DNA of 64,000 bases. Source: Taudactylus pleione. Lineage: Eukaryota; Chordata; Amphibia; Anura; Myobatrachidae. Positions 39,369 through 51,300 of this stretch are shown piece after piece. The translations under genes were made by a program, and so were the position numbers. Numbering within the stretch: the first letter of the stretch is position 1; each line of letters opens with the position of its first letter. The DNA lies in NCBI GenBank assembly GCA_031769625.1, contig JAUIMM010002016.1, positions 62,001-126,000 of the forward strand, read 5' to 3'. The notes under the pieces were generated by a model. It did no database searches. It saw only the letters and a list, made by a program, of their open reading frames with translations, and was not told the origin of the DNA.

Positions 39369-39563
39369 ATAGGACTAGTATGACTGGAAAGAGCTTGTTC
39401 TGAGTAAAAATCACACAAAATTTCGGGCCATTTTGATAGTAAGGTGGTGTAGAAACAGCAGGTCAAAGAAAGGGTTCCTAGGTTCCTTCGCTCCACTTTA
39501 AGTCAATGGAGATTTTAATTTGATTTAAATGCTTGCAGTTATCAATCCATGTGGTCTACAGAT
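39369..39563 (+). repeat. Hybrid monomer, M left part and O right part
   Basis: The left side is type M (gagtaaaaatc, aatttcggg). From gatagtaagg onward it matches type O (gggttcctaggttcc, ttcgctcc, gattttaat, tttgattt, caatcc, cagat). The switch lies between about 39423 and 39435. The counterpart at 43856 is a pure M, so the exchange happened after or during the 23-monomer duplication. Confidence 0.85.
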
Positions 39564-40733
39564 ATAGGACTAGTATGTCTGGAAAGAACTTGTTCTGACC
39601 TACATTGACACCTAATTTCGGGCCATTTTGACAGTAAGATGGTGTAGAAACAGCAGGTCAAAGAAAGTATTCCTAGGCTACTTCGGTCCACTTTAAGTCA
39701 ATGGAGATTTTTATTTGCTTTAAATGCTTGCAGTTATCCATCCATGTTGTCTACAATTATTGGATTAGTATGGCTGGAAAGAGCTTGTTCTGAGCTACAT
39801 TGACACCAAATTTCGGGCCATTTTGATCAGAAGGTGGTGTAGAAACAGCAGGTCAAAGAAAGTATTCCTAGGCTACTTTGGTCCACTTTAAGTCAATGGA
39901 GATTTTTATTTGCTTTAAATGCTTGCAGTTATCGATGCATGTGGTCTACAATTATAGAACTAGTATGACTGGGAAGAGCTTGTTCTGAGTTTCAATCACA
40001 CAAAATCTTGGGCCATTTTGACAGTAAGGTGGTGTAGAAACAGCAGGTCAAAGAAAGGGTTCCTAGGCTCCTTCGCTCCACTTTAAGTCAATGGAGATTT
40101 TAATTTGCTTTAAATGCTTGCAGTTATCGATCCATGTGGTCTACAATTATAGGACTAGTATGACTGGAAAGAGCTTGTTCTGAGCTACATTGACACCAAA
40201 TTTCGGGCCATTTTGATCAGAAGGTGGTGTAGAAACAGCAGGTCAAAGAAAGTATTCCTAGGCTACTTCGGTCCACTTTAAGTCAATGGAGATTTTTATT
40301 TGCTTTAAATGCTTGCAGTTATCGATCCATGTGGTCTACAATTATATAACTAGTATGACTGGGAAGAGCTTGTTCTGAGTTACAAACACACAAAATTTTG
40401 GGCCATTTTGATAGTAAGGTGGTGTAGAAACAGCAGGTCAAAGAAAGGGTTCCTAGGTTCCTTCGCTCCACTTTAAGTCAATGGAGATTTTAATTTGATT
40501 TAAATGCTTGCAGTTATCAATCCATGTGGTCTACAGATATAGGACTAGTATGTCTGGAAAGAACTTGTTCTGACCTACATTGACACCTAATTTCGGGCCA
40601 TTTTGACAGTAAGATGGTGTAGAAACAGCAGGTCAAAGAAAGTATTCCTAGGCTACTTCGGTCCACTTTAAGTCAATGGAGATTTTTATTTGCTTTAAAT
40701 GCTTGCAGTTATCCATCCATGTTGTCTACAATT

Positions 40734-40930
40734 ATTGGATTAGTATGGCTGGAAAGAGCTTGTTCTGAGCTACATTGACACCAAATTTCGGGCCATTTTG
40801 ATCAGAAGGTGGGTGTAGAAACAGCAGGGTCAAAGAAAGTATTCCTAGGCTACTTCGGTCCACTTTAAGTCAATGGAGATTTTTATTTGCTTTAAATGCT
40901 TGCAGTTATCGATGCATGTGGTCTACAATT
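40734..40930 (+). repeat. 197-bp J monomer with two one-base g insertions
   Basis: Where other copies read ggtggtgtag this one has ggtgggtgtag (extra g at 40811-40813), and caggtc is cagggtc (extra g at 40827-40829). The two events lie about 16 bases apart in g runs and are found in no other copy. They could be real, or a consensus error of the assembly. Confidence 0.85.
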
Positions 40931-41125
40931 ATAGAACTAGTATGACTGGGAAGAGCTTGTTCTGAGTTACAATCACACAAAATTTTGGGCCATTTTGACA
41001 GTAAGGTGGTGTAGAAACAGCAGGTCAAAGAAAGGGTTCCTAGGCTCCTTCGCTCCACTTTAAGTCAATGGAGATTTTAATTTGCTTTAAATGCTTGCAG
41101 TTATCGATCCATGTGGTCTACAATT

Positions 41126-41320
41126 ATAGGACTAGTATGACTGGAAAGAGCTTGTTCTGAGCTACATTGACACCAAATTTCGGGCCATTTTGATCAGAAG
41201 GTGGTGTAGAAACAACAGGTTAAAGAAAGTATTCCTAGGCTACTTCGGTCCACTTTAAGTCAATGGAGATTATTATTTGCATTAAATACTTGCAGTTATC
41301 CATCCATGTGGTCTACAATT
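41126..41320 (+). repeat. Hybrid monomer, A left part and C right part
   Basis: It starts as type A (gctac, gatcag, ggttaaag, ctacttcgg) and ends as type C (gattatta, gcattaaatactt, ccatcc). The switch lies between about 41250 and 41272, inside the conserved core that spans monomer bases 124-147. Its C part shares attaaatactt with C at 25525 and 36639. It stands at the joint between the two copies of the 23-monomer unit. Confidence 0.88.
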
Positions 41321-44300
41321 ATTGGATTAGTATGGCTGGAAAGAGCTTGTTCTGAGCTACATTGACACCATATTTCGGGCCATTTTGATCAGAAGGTGGT
41401 GTAGAAACAGCAGGTCAAAGAAAGTATTCCTAGGCTACTTCGGTCCACTTTAAGTCAATGGAGATTTTTATTTGCTTTAAATGCTTGCAGTTATCGATCC
41501 ATGTGGTCTACAATTATAGGACTAGTATGACTGGAAAAAGCTTGTTCTGAGTTACAATCACACAAAATTTCGGGCCATTTTGACAGTAAGGTGGTGTAGA
41601 AACAGCAGGTCAAAGAAAGGGTTCCTAGGTTCCTTCGCTCCACTTTAAGTCAATGGAGATTTTAATTTGCTTTAAATGCTTGCAGTTATCAATCCATGTG
41701 GTCTACAGATATAGGACTAGTATGTCTGGAAAGAACTTGTTCTGACCTACATTGACACCTAATTTCGGGCCATTTTGACAGTAAGATGGTGTAGAAACCT
41801 CAGGTCAAAGAAAGTATTCCTAGGCTACTTTGGTCCACTTTAAGTCAATGGAGATTTTGATTTGCTTTAAATGCTTGCAGTTATCCATCCATGTTGTCTA
41901 CAATTATTGTATTAGTATGGCTGGAAAGAGCTTGTTCTGAGCTACATTGACACCAAATTTCGGGCCATTTTGATCAGAAGGTGGTGTAGAAACAGCAGGT
42001 CAAAGAAAGTATTCCTAGGCTACTTCGGTCCACTTTAAGTCAATGGAGATTTTGATTTGCTTTAAATGCTTGCAGTTATCGATCCATGTGGTCTACAATT
42101 ATAGGACTAGTATGACTGGAAAAAGCTTGTTCTGAGTTACAATCACACAAAATTTCGGGCCATTTTGACAGTAAGGTGGTGTAGAAACAGCAGGTCTAAA
42201 AAAGGGTTCCTAGGCTCCTTCGGTCCACTTTAAGTCAATGGAGATTATTACTTGCATTAAATGCTTGCAGTTATCCATCCATGTGGTCTACAATTATTGG
42301 ATTAGTATGGCTGGAAAGAGCTTGTTCTGAGCTACATTGACACCATATTTCGGGCCATTTTGATCAGAAGGTGGTGTAGAAACAGCAGGTCAAAGAAAGT
42401 ATTCCTAGGCTACTTCGGTCCACTTTAAGTCAATGGAGATTTTTATTTGCTTTAAATGCTTGCAGTTATCGATCCATGTGGTCTACAATTATAGGACTAG
42501 TATGACTGGAAAAAGCTTGTTCTGAGTTACAATCACACAAAATTTCGGGCCATTTTGACAGTAAGGTGGTGTAGAAACAGCAGGTCAAAGAAAGGGTTCC
42601 TAGGTTCCTTCGCTCCACTTTAAGTCAATGGAGATTTTAATTTGCTTTAAATGCTTGCAGTTATCAATCCATGTGGTCTACAGATATAGGACTAGTATGT
42701 CTGGAAAGAACTTGTTCTGACCTACATTGACACCTAATTTCGGGCCATTTTGACAGTAAGATGGTGTAGAAACAGCAGGTCAAAGAAAGTATTCCTAGGC
42801 TACTTTGGTCCACTTTAAGTCAATGGAGATTTTGATTTGCTTTAAATGCTTGCAGTTATCCATCCATGTTGTCTACAATTATTGGATTAGTATGGCTGGA
42901 AAGAGCTTGTTCTGAGCTACATTGACACCAAATTTCGGGCCATTTTGATCAGAAGGTGGTGTAGAAACAGCAGGTCAAAGAAAGTATTCCTAGGCTACTT
43001 CGGTCCACTTTAAGTCAATGGAGATTTTGATTTGCTTTAAATGCTTGCAGTTATCCATCCATGTTCTCTACAATTATTGGATTAGTATGGCTGGAAAGAG
43101 CTTGTTCTGAGCTACATTGACACCAAATTTCGGGCCATTTTGATCAGAAGGTGGTGTAGAAACAGCAGGTCAAAGAAAGTATTCCTAGGCTACTTCGGTC
43201 CACTTTAAGTCAATGGAGATTTTGATTTGCTTTAAATGCTTGCAGTTATCCATCCATGTTGTCTACAAATATTGGATTAGTATGGCTGGAAAGAGCTTGT
43301 TCTGAGCTACATTGACACCAAATTTCGGGCCATTTTGATCAGAAGGTGGTGTAGAAACAGCAGGTCAAAGAAAGTATTCCTATGCTACTTCGGTCCACTT
43401 TAAGTCAATGGAGATTTTGATTTGCTTTAAATGCTTGCAGTTATCCATCCATGTTGTCTACAATTATTGGATTAGTATGGCTGGAAAGAGCTTGTTCTGA
43501 GCTACATTGACACCAAATTTCGGGCCATTTTGATCAGAAGGTGGTGTAGAAACAGCAGGTCAAAGAAAGTATTCCTAGGCTACTTCGGTCCACTTTAAGT
43601 CAATGGAGATTTTTATTTGCTTTAAATGCTTGCAGTTATCGATGCATGTGGTCTACAATTATAGGACTAGTATGACTGGAAAGAGCTTGTTCTGAGCAAC
43701 ATTGACACCAAATTTCGGGCCATTTTGACAGTAAGATGGTGTAGAAACAGCAGGTCAAAGAAAGTATTCCTAGGCTACTTTGGTCCACTTTAAGTCAATG
43801 GAGATTTTGATTTGCTTTAAATGCTTGCAGTTATCGATCCATGTGGTCTACAATTATAGGACTAGTATGACTGGAAAGAGCTTGTTCTGAGTAAAAATCA
43901 CACAAAATTTCGGGCCATTTTGACAGTAAGGTGGTGTAGAAACAGCAGGTCAAAGAAAGTATTCCTAGGCTACTTCGGTCCACTTTAAGTCAATGGAGAT
44001 TTTTATTTGCTTTAAATGCTTGCAGTTATCCATCCATGTTGTCTACAATTATTGGATTAGTATGGCTGGAAAGAGCTTGTTCTGAGCTACATTGACACCA
44101 AATTTCGGGCCATTTTGATCAGAAGGTGGTGTAGAAACAGCAGGTCAAAGAAAGTATTCCTAGGCTACTTTGGTCCACTTTAAGTCAATGGAGATTTTTA
44201 TTTGCTTTAAATGCTTGCAGTTATCGATGCATGTGGTCTACAATTATAGAACTAGTATGACTGGGAAGAGCTTGTTCTGAGTTTCAATCACACAAAATCT

Positions 44301-46390
44301 TGGGCCATTTTGACAGTAAGGTGGTGTAGAAACAGCAGGTCAAAGAAAGGGTTCCTAGGCTCCTTCGCTCCACTTTAAGTCAATGGAGATTTTAATTTGC
44401 TTTAAATGCTTGCAGTTATCGATCCATGTGGTCTACAATTATAGGACTAGTATGACTGGAAAGAGCTTGTTCTGAGCTACATTGACACCAAATTTCGGGC
44501 CATTTTGATCAGAAGGTGGTGTAGAAACAGCAGGTCAAAGAAAGTATTCCTAGGCTACTTCGGTCCACTTTAAGTCAATGGAGATTTTTATTTGCTTTAA
44601 ATGCTTGCAGTTATCGATCCATGTGGTCTACAATTATATAACTAGTATGACTGGGAAGAGCTTGTTCTGAGTTACAAACACACAAAATTTTGGGCCATTT
44701 TGATAGTAAGGTGGTGTAGAAACAGCAGGTCAAAGAAAGGGTTCCTAGGTTCCTTCGCTCCACTTTAAGTCAATGGAGATTTTAATTTGATTTAAATGCT
44801 TGCAGTTATCAATCCATGTGGTCTACAGATATAGGACTAGTATGTCTGGAAAGAACTTGTTCTGACCTACATTGACACCTAATTTCGGGCCATTTTGACA
44901 GTAAGATGGTGTAGAAACAGCAGGTCAAAGAAAGTATTCCTAGGCTACTTCGGTCCACTTTAAGTCAATGGAGATTTTTATTTGCTTTAAATGCTTGCAG
45001 TTATCCATCCATGTTGTCTACAATTATTGGATTAGTATGGCTGGAAAGAGCTTGTTCTGAGCTACATTGACACCAAATTTCGGGCCATTTTGATCAGAAG
45101 GTGGTGTAGAAACAGCAGGTCAAAGAAAGTATTCCTAGGCTACTTTGGTCCACTTTAAGTCAATGGAGATTTTTATTTGCTTTAAATGCTTGCAGTTATC
45201 GATGCATGTGGTCTACAATTATAGAACTAGTATGACTGGGAAGAGCTTGTTCTGAGTTTCAATCACACAAAATCTTGGGCCATTTTGACAGTAAGGTGGT
45301 GTAGAAACAGCAGGTCAAAGAAAGGGTTCCTAGGCTCCTTCGCTCCACTTTAAGTCAATGGAGATTTTAATTTGCTTTAAATGCTTGCAGTTATCGATCC
45401 ATGTGGTCTACAATTATAGGACTAGTATGACTGGAAAGAGCTTGTTCTGAGCTACATTGACACCAAATTTCGGGCCATTTTGATCAGAAGGTGGTGTAGA
45501 AACAGCAGGTCAAAGAAAGTATTCCTAGGCTACTTCGGTCCACTTTAAGTCAATGGAGATTTTTATTTGCTTTAAATGCTTGCAGTTATCGATCCATGTG
45601 GTCTACAATTATATAACTAGTATGACTGGGAAGAGCTTGTTCTGAGTTACAAACACACAAAATTTTGGGCCATTTTGATAGTAAGGTGGTGTAGAAACAG
45701 CAGGTCAAAGAAAGGGTTCCTAGGTTCCTTCGCTCCACTTTAAGTCAATGGAGATTTTAATTTGATTTAAATGCTTGCAGTTATCAATCCATGTGGTCTA
45801 CAGATATAGGACTAGTATGTCTGGAAAGAACTTGTTCTGACCTACATTGACACCTAATTTCGGGCCATTTTGACAGTAAGATGGTGTAGAAACAGCAGGT
45901 CAAAGAAAGTATTCCTAGGCTACTTCGGTCCACTTTAAGTCAATGGAGATTTTTATTTGCTTTAAATGCTTGCAGTTATCCATCCATGTTGTCTACAATT
46001 ATTGGATTAGTATGGCTGGAAAGAGCTTGTTCTGAGCTACATTGACACCAAATTTCGGGCCATTTTGATCAGAAGGTGGTGTAGAAACAGCAGGTCAAAG
46101 AAAGTATTCCTAGGCTACTTCGGTCCACTTTAAGTCAATGGAGATTTTTATTTGCTTTAAATGCTTGCAGTTATCGATGCATGTGGTCTACAATTATAGA
46201 ACTAGTATGACTGGGAAGAGCTTGTTCTGAGTTACAATCACACAAAATTTTGGGCCATTTTGACAGTAAGGTGGTGTAGAAACAGCAGGTCAAAGAAAGG
46301 GTTCCTAGGCTCCTTCGCTCCACTTTAAGTCAATGGAGATTTTAATTTGCTTTAAATGCTTGCAGTTATCGATCCATGTGGTCTACAATT
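41126..46390 (+). repeat. 27-mer, second copy of the 23-monomer unit plus 5-mer repeats
   Basis: Order: [A/C hybrid] D E I2 J2 C D E I2 J2 J2 J2 J L M J K B O I J K B O I J K. It repeats the preceding block from D through L, then contains J K B O I as a five-monomer unit at 44051 and 45026 (975-bp period), followed by J K. K at 44246 and 45221 share gagtttcaatc and aaaatcttggg with K at 39954. O copies are at 44636 and 45611. Confidence 0.88.
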
Positions 46391-48340
46391 ATAGGACTAG
46401 TATGACTGGAAAGAGCTTGTTCTGAGCTACATTGACACCAAATTTCGGGCCATTTTGATCAGAAGGTGGTGTAGAAACAACAGGTTAAAGAAAGTATTCC
46501 TAGGCTACTTCGGTCCACTTTAAGTAAATGGAGATTTTAATTTGCTTTAAATGCTTGCAGTTATCGATCCATGTGGTCTACAATTATAGGACTAGTATGA
46601 CTGGAAAGAGCTTGTTCTGAGCTACATTGACACCAAATTTCGGGCCATTTTGACAGTAAGATGGTGTAGAAACAGCAGGTCTAAAAAAAGGTTCCTAGGC
46701 TCCTTCGGTCCACTTTAAGTCAATGGAGATTATTATTTGCTTTAAATGCTTGCAGTTATCAATCCATGTGGTCTACAGATATAGGACTAGTATGTCTGGA
46801 AAGAACTTGTTCTGACCTACATTGACACCTAATTTCGGGCCATTTTGACAGTAAGGTGGTGTAGAAACAGCAGGTCAAAGAATGTATTCCTAGGCTACTT
46901 CGGTCCACTTTAAGTCAATGGAGATTTTTATTTGCTTTAAATGCTTGCAGTTATCGATGCATGTGGTCGACAATTATAGAACTAGTATGACTGGGAAGAG
47001 CTTGTTCTGAGTTACAATCACACAAAATTTTGGGCCATTTTGACAGTAAGGTGGTGTAGAAACAGCAGGTCAAAGAAAGGGTTCCTAGGCTCCTTCGCTC
47101 CACTTTAAGTCAATGGAGATTTTAATTTGCTTTAAATGCTTGCAGTTATCGATCCATGTGGTCTACAATTATAGGACTAGTATGACTGGAAAGAGCTTGT
47201 TCTGAGCTACATTGACACCAAATTTCGGGCCATTTTGATCAGAAGGTGGTGTAGAAACAGCAGGTCAAAGAAAGTATTCCTAGGCTACTTCGGTCCACTT
47301 TAAGTCAATGGAGATTTTGATTTGCTTTAAATGCTTGCAGTTATCGATCCATGTGGTCTACAATTATTGGATTAGTATGGCTGGAAAGAGCTTGTTCTGA
47401 GCTACATTGACACCAAATTTCGGGCCATTTTGATCAGAAGGTGGTGTAGAAAGAGCAGGTCAAAGAAAGTATTCCTAGGCTACTTCGGTCCACTTTAAGT
47501 CAATGGAGATTTTTATTTGCTTTAAATGCTTGCAGTTATCGATGCATGTGGTCTACAATTGTAGAACTAGTATGACTGGGAAGAGCTTGTTCTGAGTTAC
47601 AATCACACAAAATTTTGGGCCATTTTGACAGTAAGGTGGTGTAGAAACAGCAGGTCAAAGAAAGGGTTCCTAGGCTCCTTCGCTCCACTTTAAGTCAATG
47701 GAGATTTTAATTTGCTTTAAATGCTTGCAGTTATCGATCCATGTGGTCTACAATTATAGGACTAGTATGACTGGAAAGAGCTTGTTCTGAGCTACATTGA
47801 CACCAAATTTCGGGCCATTTTGATCAGAAGGTGGTGTAGAAACAGCAGGTCAAAGAAAGTATTCCTAGGCTACTTCGGTCCACTTTAAGTCAATGGAGAT
47901 TTTGATTTGCTTTAAATGCTTGCAGTTATCGATCCATGTGGTCTACAATTATTGGATTAGTATGGCTGGAAAGAGCTTGTTCTGAGCTACATTGACACCA
48001 AATTTCGGGCCATTTTGATCAGAAGGTGGTGTAGAAAGAGCAGGTCAAAGAAAGTATTCCTAGGCTACTTCGGTCCACTTTAAGTCAATGGAGATTTTTA
48101 TTTGCTTTAAATGCTTGCAGTTATCGATGCATGTGGTCTACAATTGTAGAACTAGTATGACTGGGAAGAGCTTGTTCTGAGTTACAATCACACAAAATTT
48201 TGGGCCATTTTGACAGTAAGGTGGTGTAGAAACAGCAGGTCAAAGAAAGGGTTCCTAGGCTCCTTCGCTCCACTTTAAGTCAATGGAGATTTTAATTTGC
48301 TTTAAATGCTTGCAGTTATCGATCCATGTGGTCTACAATT
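46391..48340 (+). repeat. 10-mer with a three-monomer tandem duplication
   Basis: Order: A P [I/J hybrid] K Q J K Q J K. Q J K at 47171 and 47756 repeat at 585 bp (3 x 195). Both J copies have gtagaaagagcagg, and both following K copies (47561, 48146) begin with attgtagaac. A at 46391 has aacaacagg and a private taagtaaatgg in the conserved core. The hybrid at 46781 is I on its left (tgtctgg, gacctac) and J on its right (cgatgc), with private aatgtattcc and gtggtcgac. Confidence 0.88.
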
Positions 48341-51300
48341 ATAGGACTTGTATGACTGGAAAGAGCTTGTTCTGAGCTACATTGACACCAAATTTCGGGC
48401 CATTTTGATCAGAAGGTGGTGTAGAAACAGCAGGTTAAAGAAAGTATTCCTAGGCTACTTCGGTCCACTTTAAGTCAATGGAGATTTTAATTTGCTTTAA
48501 ATGCTTGCAGTTATCGATCCATGTGGTCTACAATTATAGGACTAGTATGACTGGAAAGAGCTTGTTCTGAGCTACATTGACACCAAATTTCGGGCCATTT
48601 TGACAGTAAGATGGTGTAGAAACAGCAGGTCAAAGAAAGTATTCCTAGGCTACTTTGGTCCACTTTAAGTCAATGGAGATTTTGATTTGCTTTAAATGCT
48701 TGCAGTTATCGATCCATGTGGTCTACAATTATAGGACTAGTATGGCTGGAAAGAGCTTGTTCTGAGCTACTTTGACACCAAATTTCGGGCCATTTTGATC
48801 AGAAGGTGGTGTAGAAACAGCAGGTCAAAGAAAGTATTCCTAGGCTACTTCGGTCCACTTTAAGTCAATGGAGATTTTTATTTGCTTTAAATGCTTGCAG
48901 TTATCGATCCATGTGGTCTACAATTTTAGGACTAGTATGACTGGAAAAAGCTTGTTCTGAGTTACAATCAAACAAAATTTCGGGCCTTTTTGACAGTAAG
49001 GTGGTGTAGAAACAGCAGGTCTAAAAAAGGGTTCCTAGGCTCCTTCGGTACACTTTAAGTCAATGGAGATTATTATTTGCATTAAATGCTTGCAGTTATC
49101 CATCCATGTGGTCTACAATTATTGGATTAGTATGGCTGGAAAGAGCTTGTTCTGAGCTACATTGACACCAAATTTTGGGCCATTTTGACAGAAAGGTGGT
49201 GTAGAAACAACAGGCCAAAGAAAGTATTCCTAGGCTACTTCGGTCCACTTTAAGTCAATGGAGATTTTTATTTGCTTTAAATGCTTGCAGTTATCGATCC
49301 ATGTGGTCTACAATTATACAACTAGTATGACTGGGAAGAGCTTGTTCTGAGTTACAATCACACAAAATTTTGGGCCATTTTGACAGTAAGGTGGTGTAGA
49401 AACAGCAGGTCAAAGAAAGGGTTCCTAGGCTCCTTCGCTCCACTTTAAGTCAATGGAGATTTTAATTTGCTTTAAATGCTTGCAGTTATCGATCCATGTG
49501 GTCTACAGATATAGGACTAGTATGGCTGGAAAGAACTTGTTCTGAGCTACATTGACACCTAATTTCAGGCCATTTTGACAGTAAGGTGGTGTAGAAACAG
49601 CTGGTCAACGAAAGTATTCCTAGGCTACTTTGGTCCACTTTAAGTCAATGGAGATTTTGATTTGCTTTAAATGCTTGCAGTTATCGATCCATGTGGTCTA
49701 CAATTATTGGATTAGTATGGCTGGAAAGAGCTTGTTCTGAGCTACATTGACACCAAATTTCGGGCCATTTTGATCAGAAGGTGGTGTAGAAACAGCAGGT
49801 CAAAGAAAGTATTCCTAGGCTACTTCGGTCCACTTTAAGTCAATGGAGATTTTTATTTGCTTTAAATGCTTGCAGTTATCGATGCATGTGGTCTACAATT
49901 ATAGGACTAGTATGACTGGGAAGAGCTTGTTCTGAGTTACAATCACACAAAATTTTGGGCCATTTTGACAGTAAGGTGGTGTAGAAACAGCAGGTCAAAG
50001 AAAGTATTCCTAGGCTACTTCGGTCCACTTTAAGTCAATGAAGATTTTTATTTGCTTTAAATGCTTGCAGTTATCCATCCATGTTGTCTACAATTATTGG
50101 ATTAGTATGGCTGGAAAGAGCTTGTTCTGAGCTACATTGACACCAAATTTCGGGCCATTTTGATCAGAAGGTGGTGTAGAAACAGCAGGTCAAAGAAAGT
50201 ATTCCTAGGCTACTTCGGTCCACTTTAAGTCAATGGAGATTTTTATTTGCTTTAAATGCTTGCAGTTATCGATGCATGTGGTCTACAATTATAGGACTAG
50301 TATGACTGGGAAGAGCTTGTTCTGAGTTACAATCACACAAAATTTTGGGCCATTTTGACAGTAAGGTGGTGTAGAAACAGCAGGTCAAAGAAAGGGTTCC
50401 TAGGCTCCTTCGCTCCACTTTAAGTCAATGGAGATTTTAATTTGCTTTAAATGCTTGCAGTTATCGATCCATGTGGTCTACAATTATAGGACTAGTATGG
50501 CTGGAAAGAGCTTGTTCTGAGCTACTTTGACACCAAATTTCGGGCCATTTTGATCAGAAGGTGGTGTAGAAACAGCAGGTCAAAGAAAGTATTCCTAGGC
50601 TACTTCGGTCCACTTTAAGTCAATGGAGATTTTTATTTGCTTTAAATGCTTGCAGTTATCGATCCATGTGGTCTACAATTATAGGACTAGTATGACTGGA
50701 AAAAGCTTGTTCTGAGTTACAATCACACAAAATTTTGGGCCATTTTGACAGTAAGGTGGTGTAGAAACAGCAGGTCAAAGAAAGTATTCCTAGGCTACTT
50801 CGGTCCACTTTAAGTCAATGAAGATTTTTATTTGCTTTAAATGCTTGCAGTTATCCATCCATGTTGTCTACAATTATTGGATTAGTATGGCTGGAAAGAG
50901 CTTGTTCTGAGCTACATTGACACCAAATTTCGGGCCATTTTGATCAGAAGGTGGTGTAGAAACAGCAGGTCAAAGAAAGTATTCCTAGGCTACTTCGGTC
51001 CACTTTAAGTCAATGGAGATTTTTATTTGCTTTAAATGCTTGCAGTTATCGATGCATGTGGTCTACAATTATAGGACTAGTATGACTGGGAAGAGCTTGT
51101 TCTGAGTTACAATCACACAAAATTTTGGGCCATTTTGACAGTAAGGTGGTGTAGAAACAGCAGGTCAAAGAAAGGGTTCCTAGGCTCCTTCGCTCCACTT
51201 TAAGTCAATGGAGATTTTAATTTGCTTTAAATGCTTGCAGTTATCGATCCATGTGGTCTACAATTATAGGACTAGTATGGCTGGAAAGAGCTTGTTCTGA

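Larger units (their letters stand above)
36444..41125 (+). repeat. 24-mer, first copy of a 23-monomer tandem duplication
   Basis: Order: A C D E I2 J2 C D E I2 J2 J2 J2 J L [M/O hybrid] I J K B O I J K. Within it C D E I2 J2 at 36639 and C D E I2 J2 at 37614 form a five-monomer (975-bp) repeat. From D at 36834 to L at 39174 it is matched 4,487 bp later. Shared private marks include aacctcagg in I2 (37224/41711), attgtattag (37419/41906), gattattactt in C (37614/42101), atgttctcta (end of 38394/42881) and gagcaac in L (39174/43661). J at 40734 carries two one-base insertions, giving 4,682 bp overall. Confidence 0.88.
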
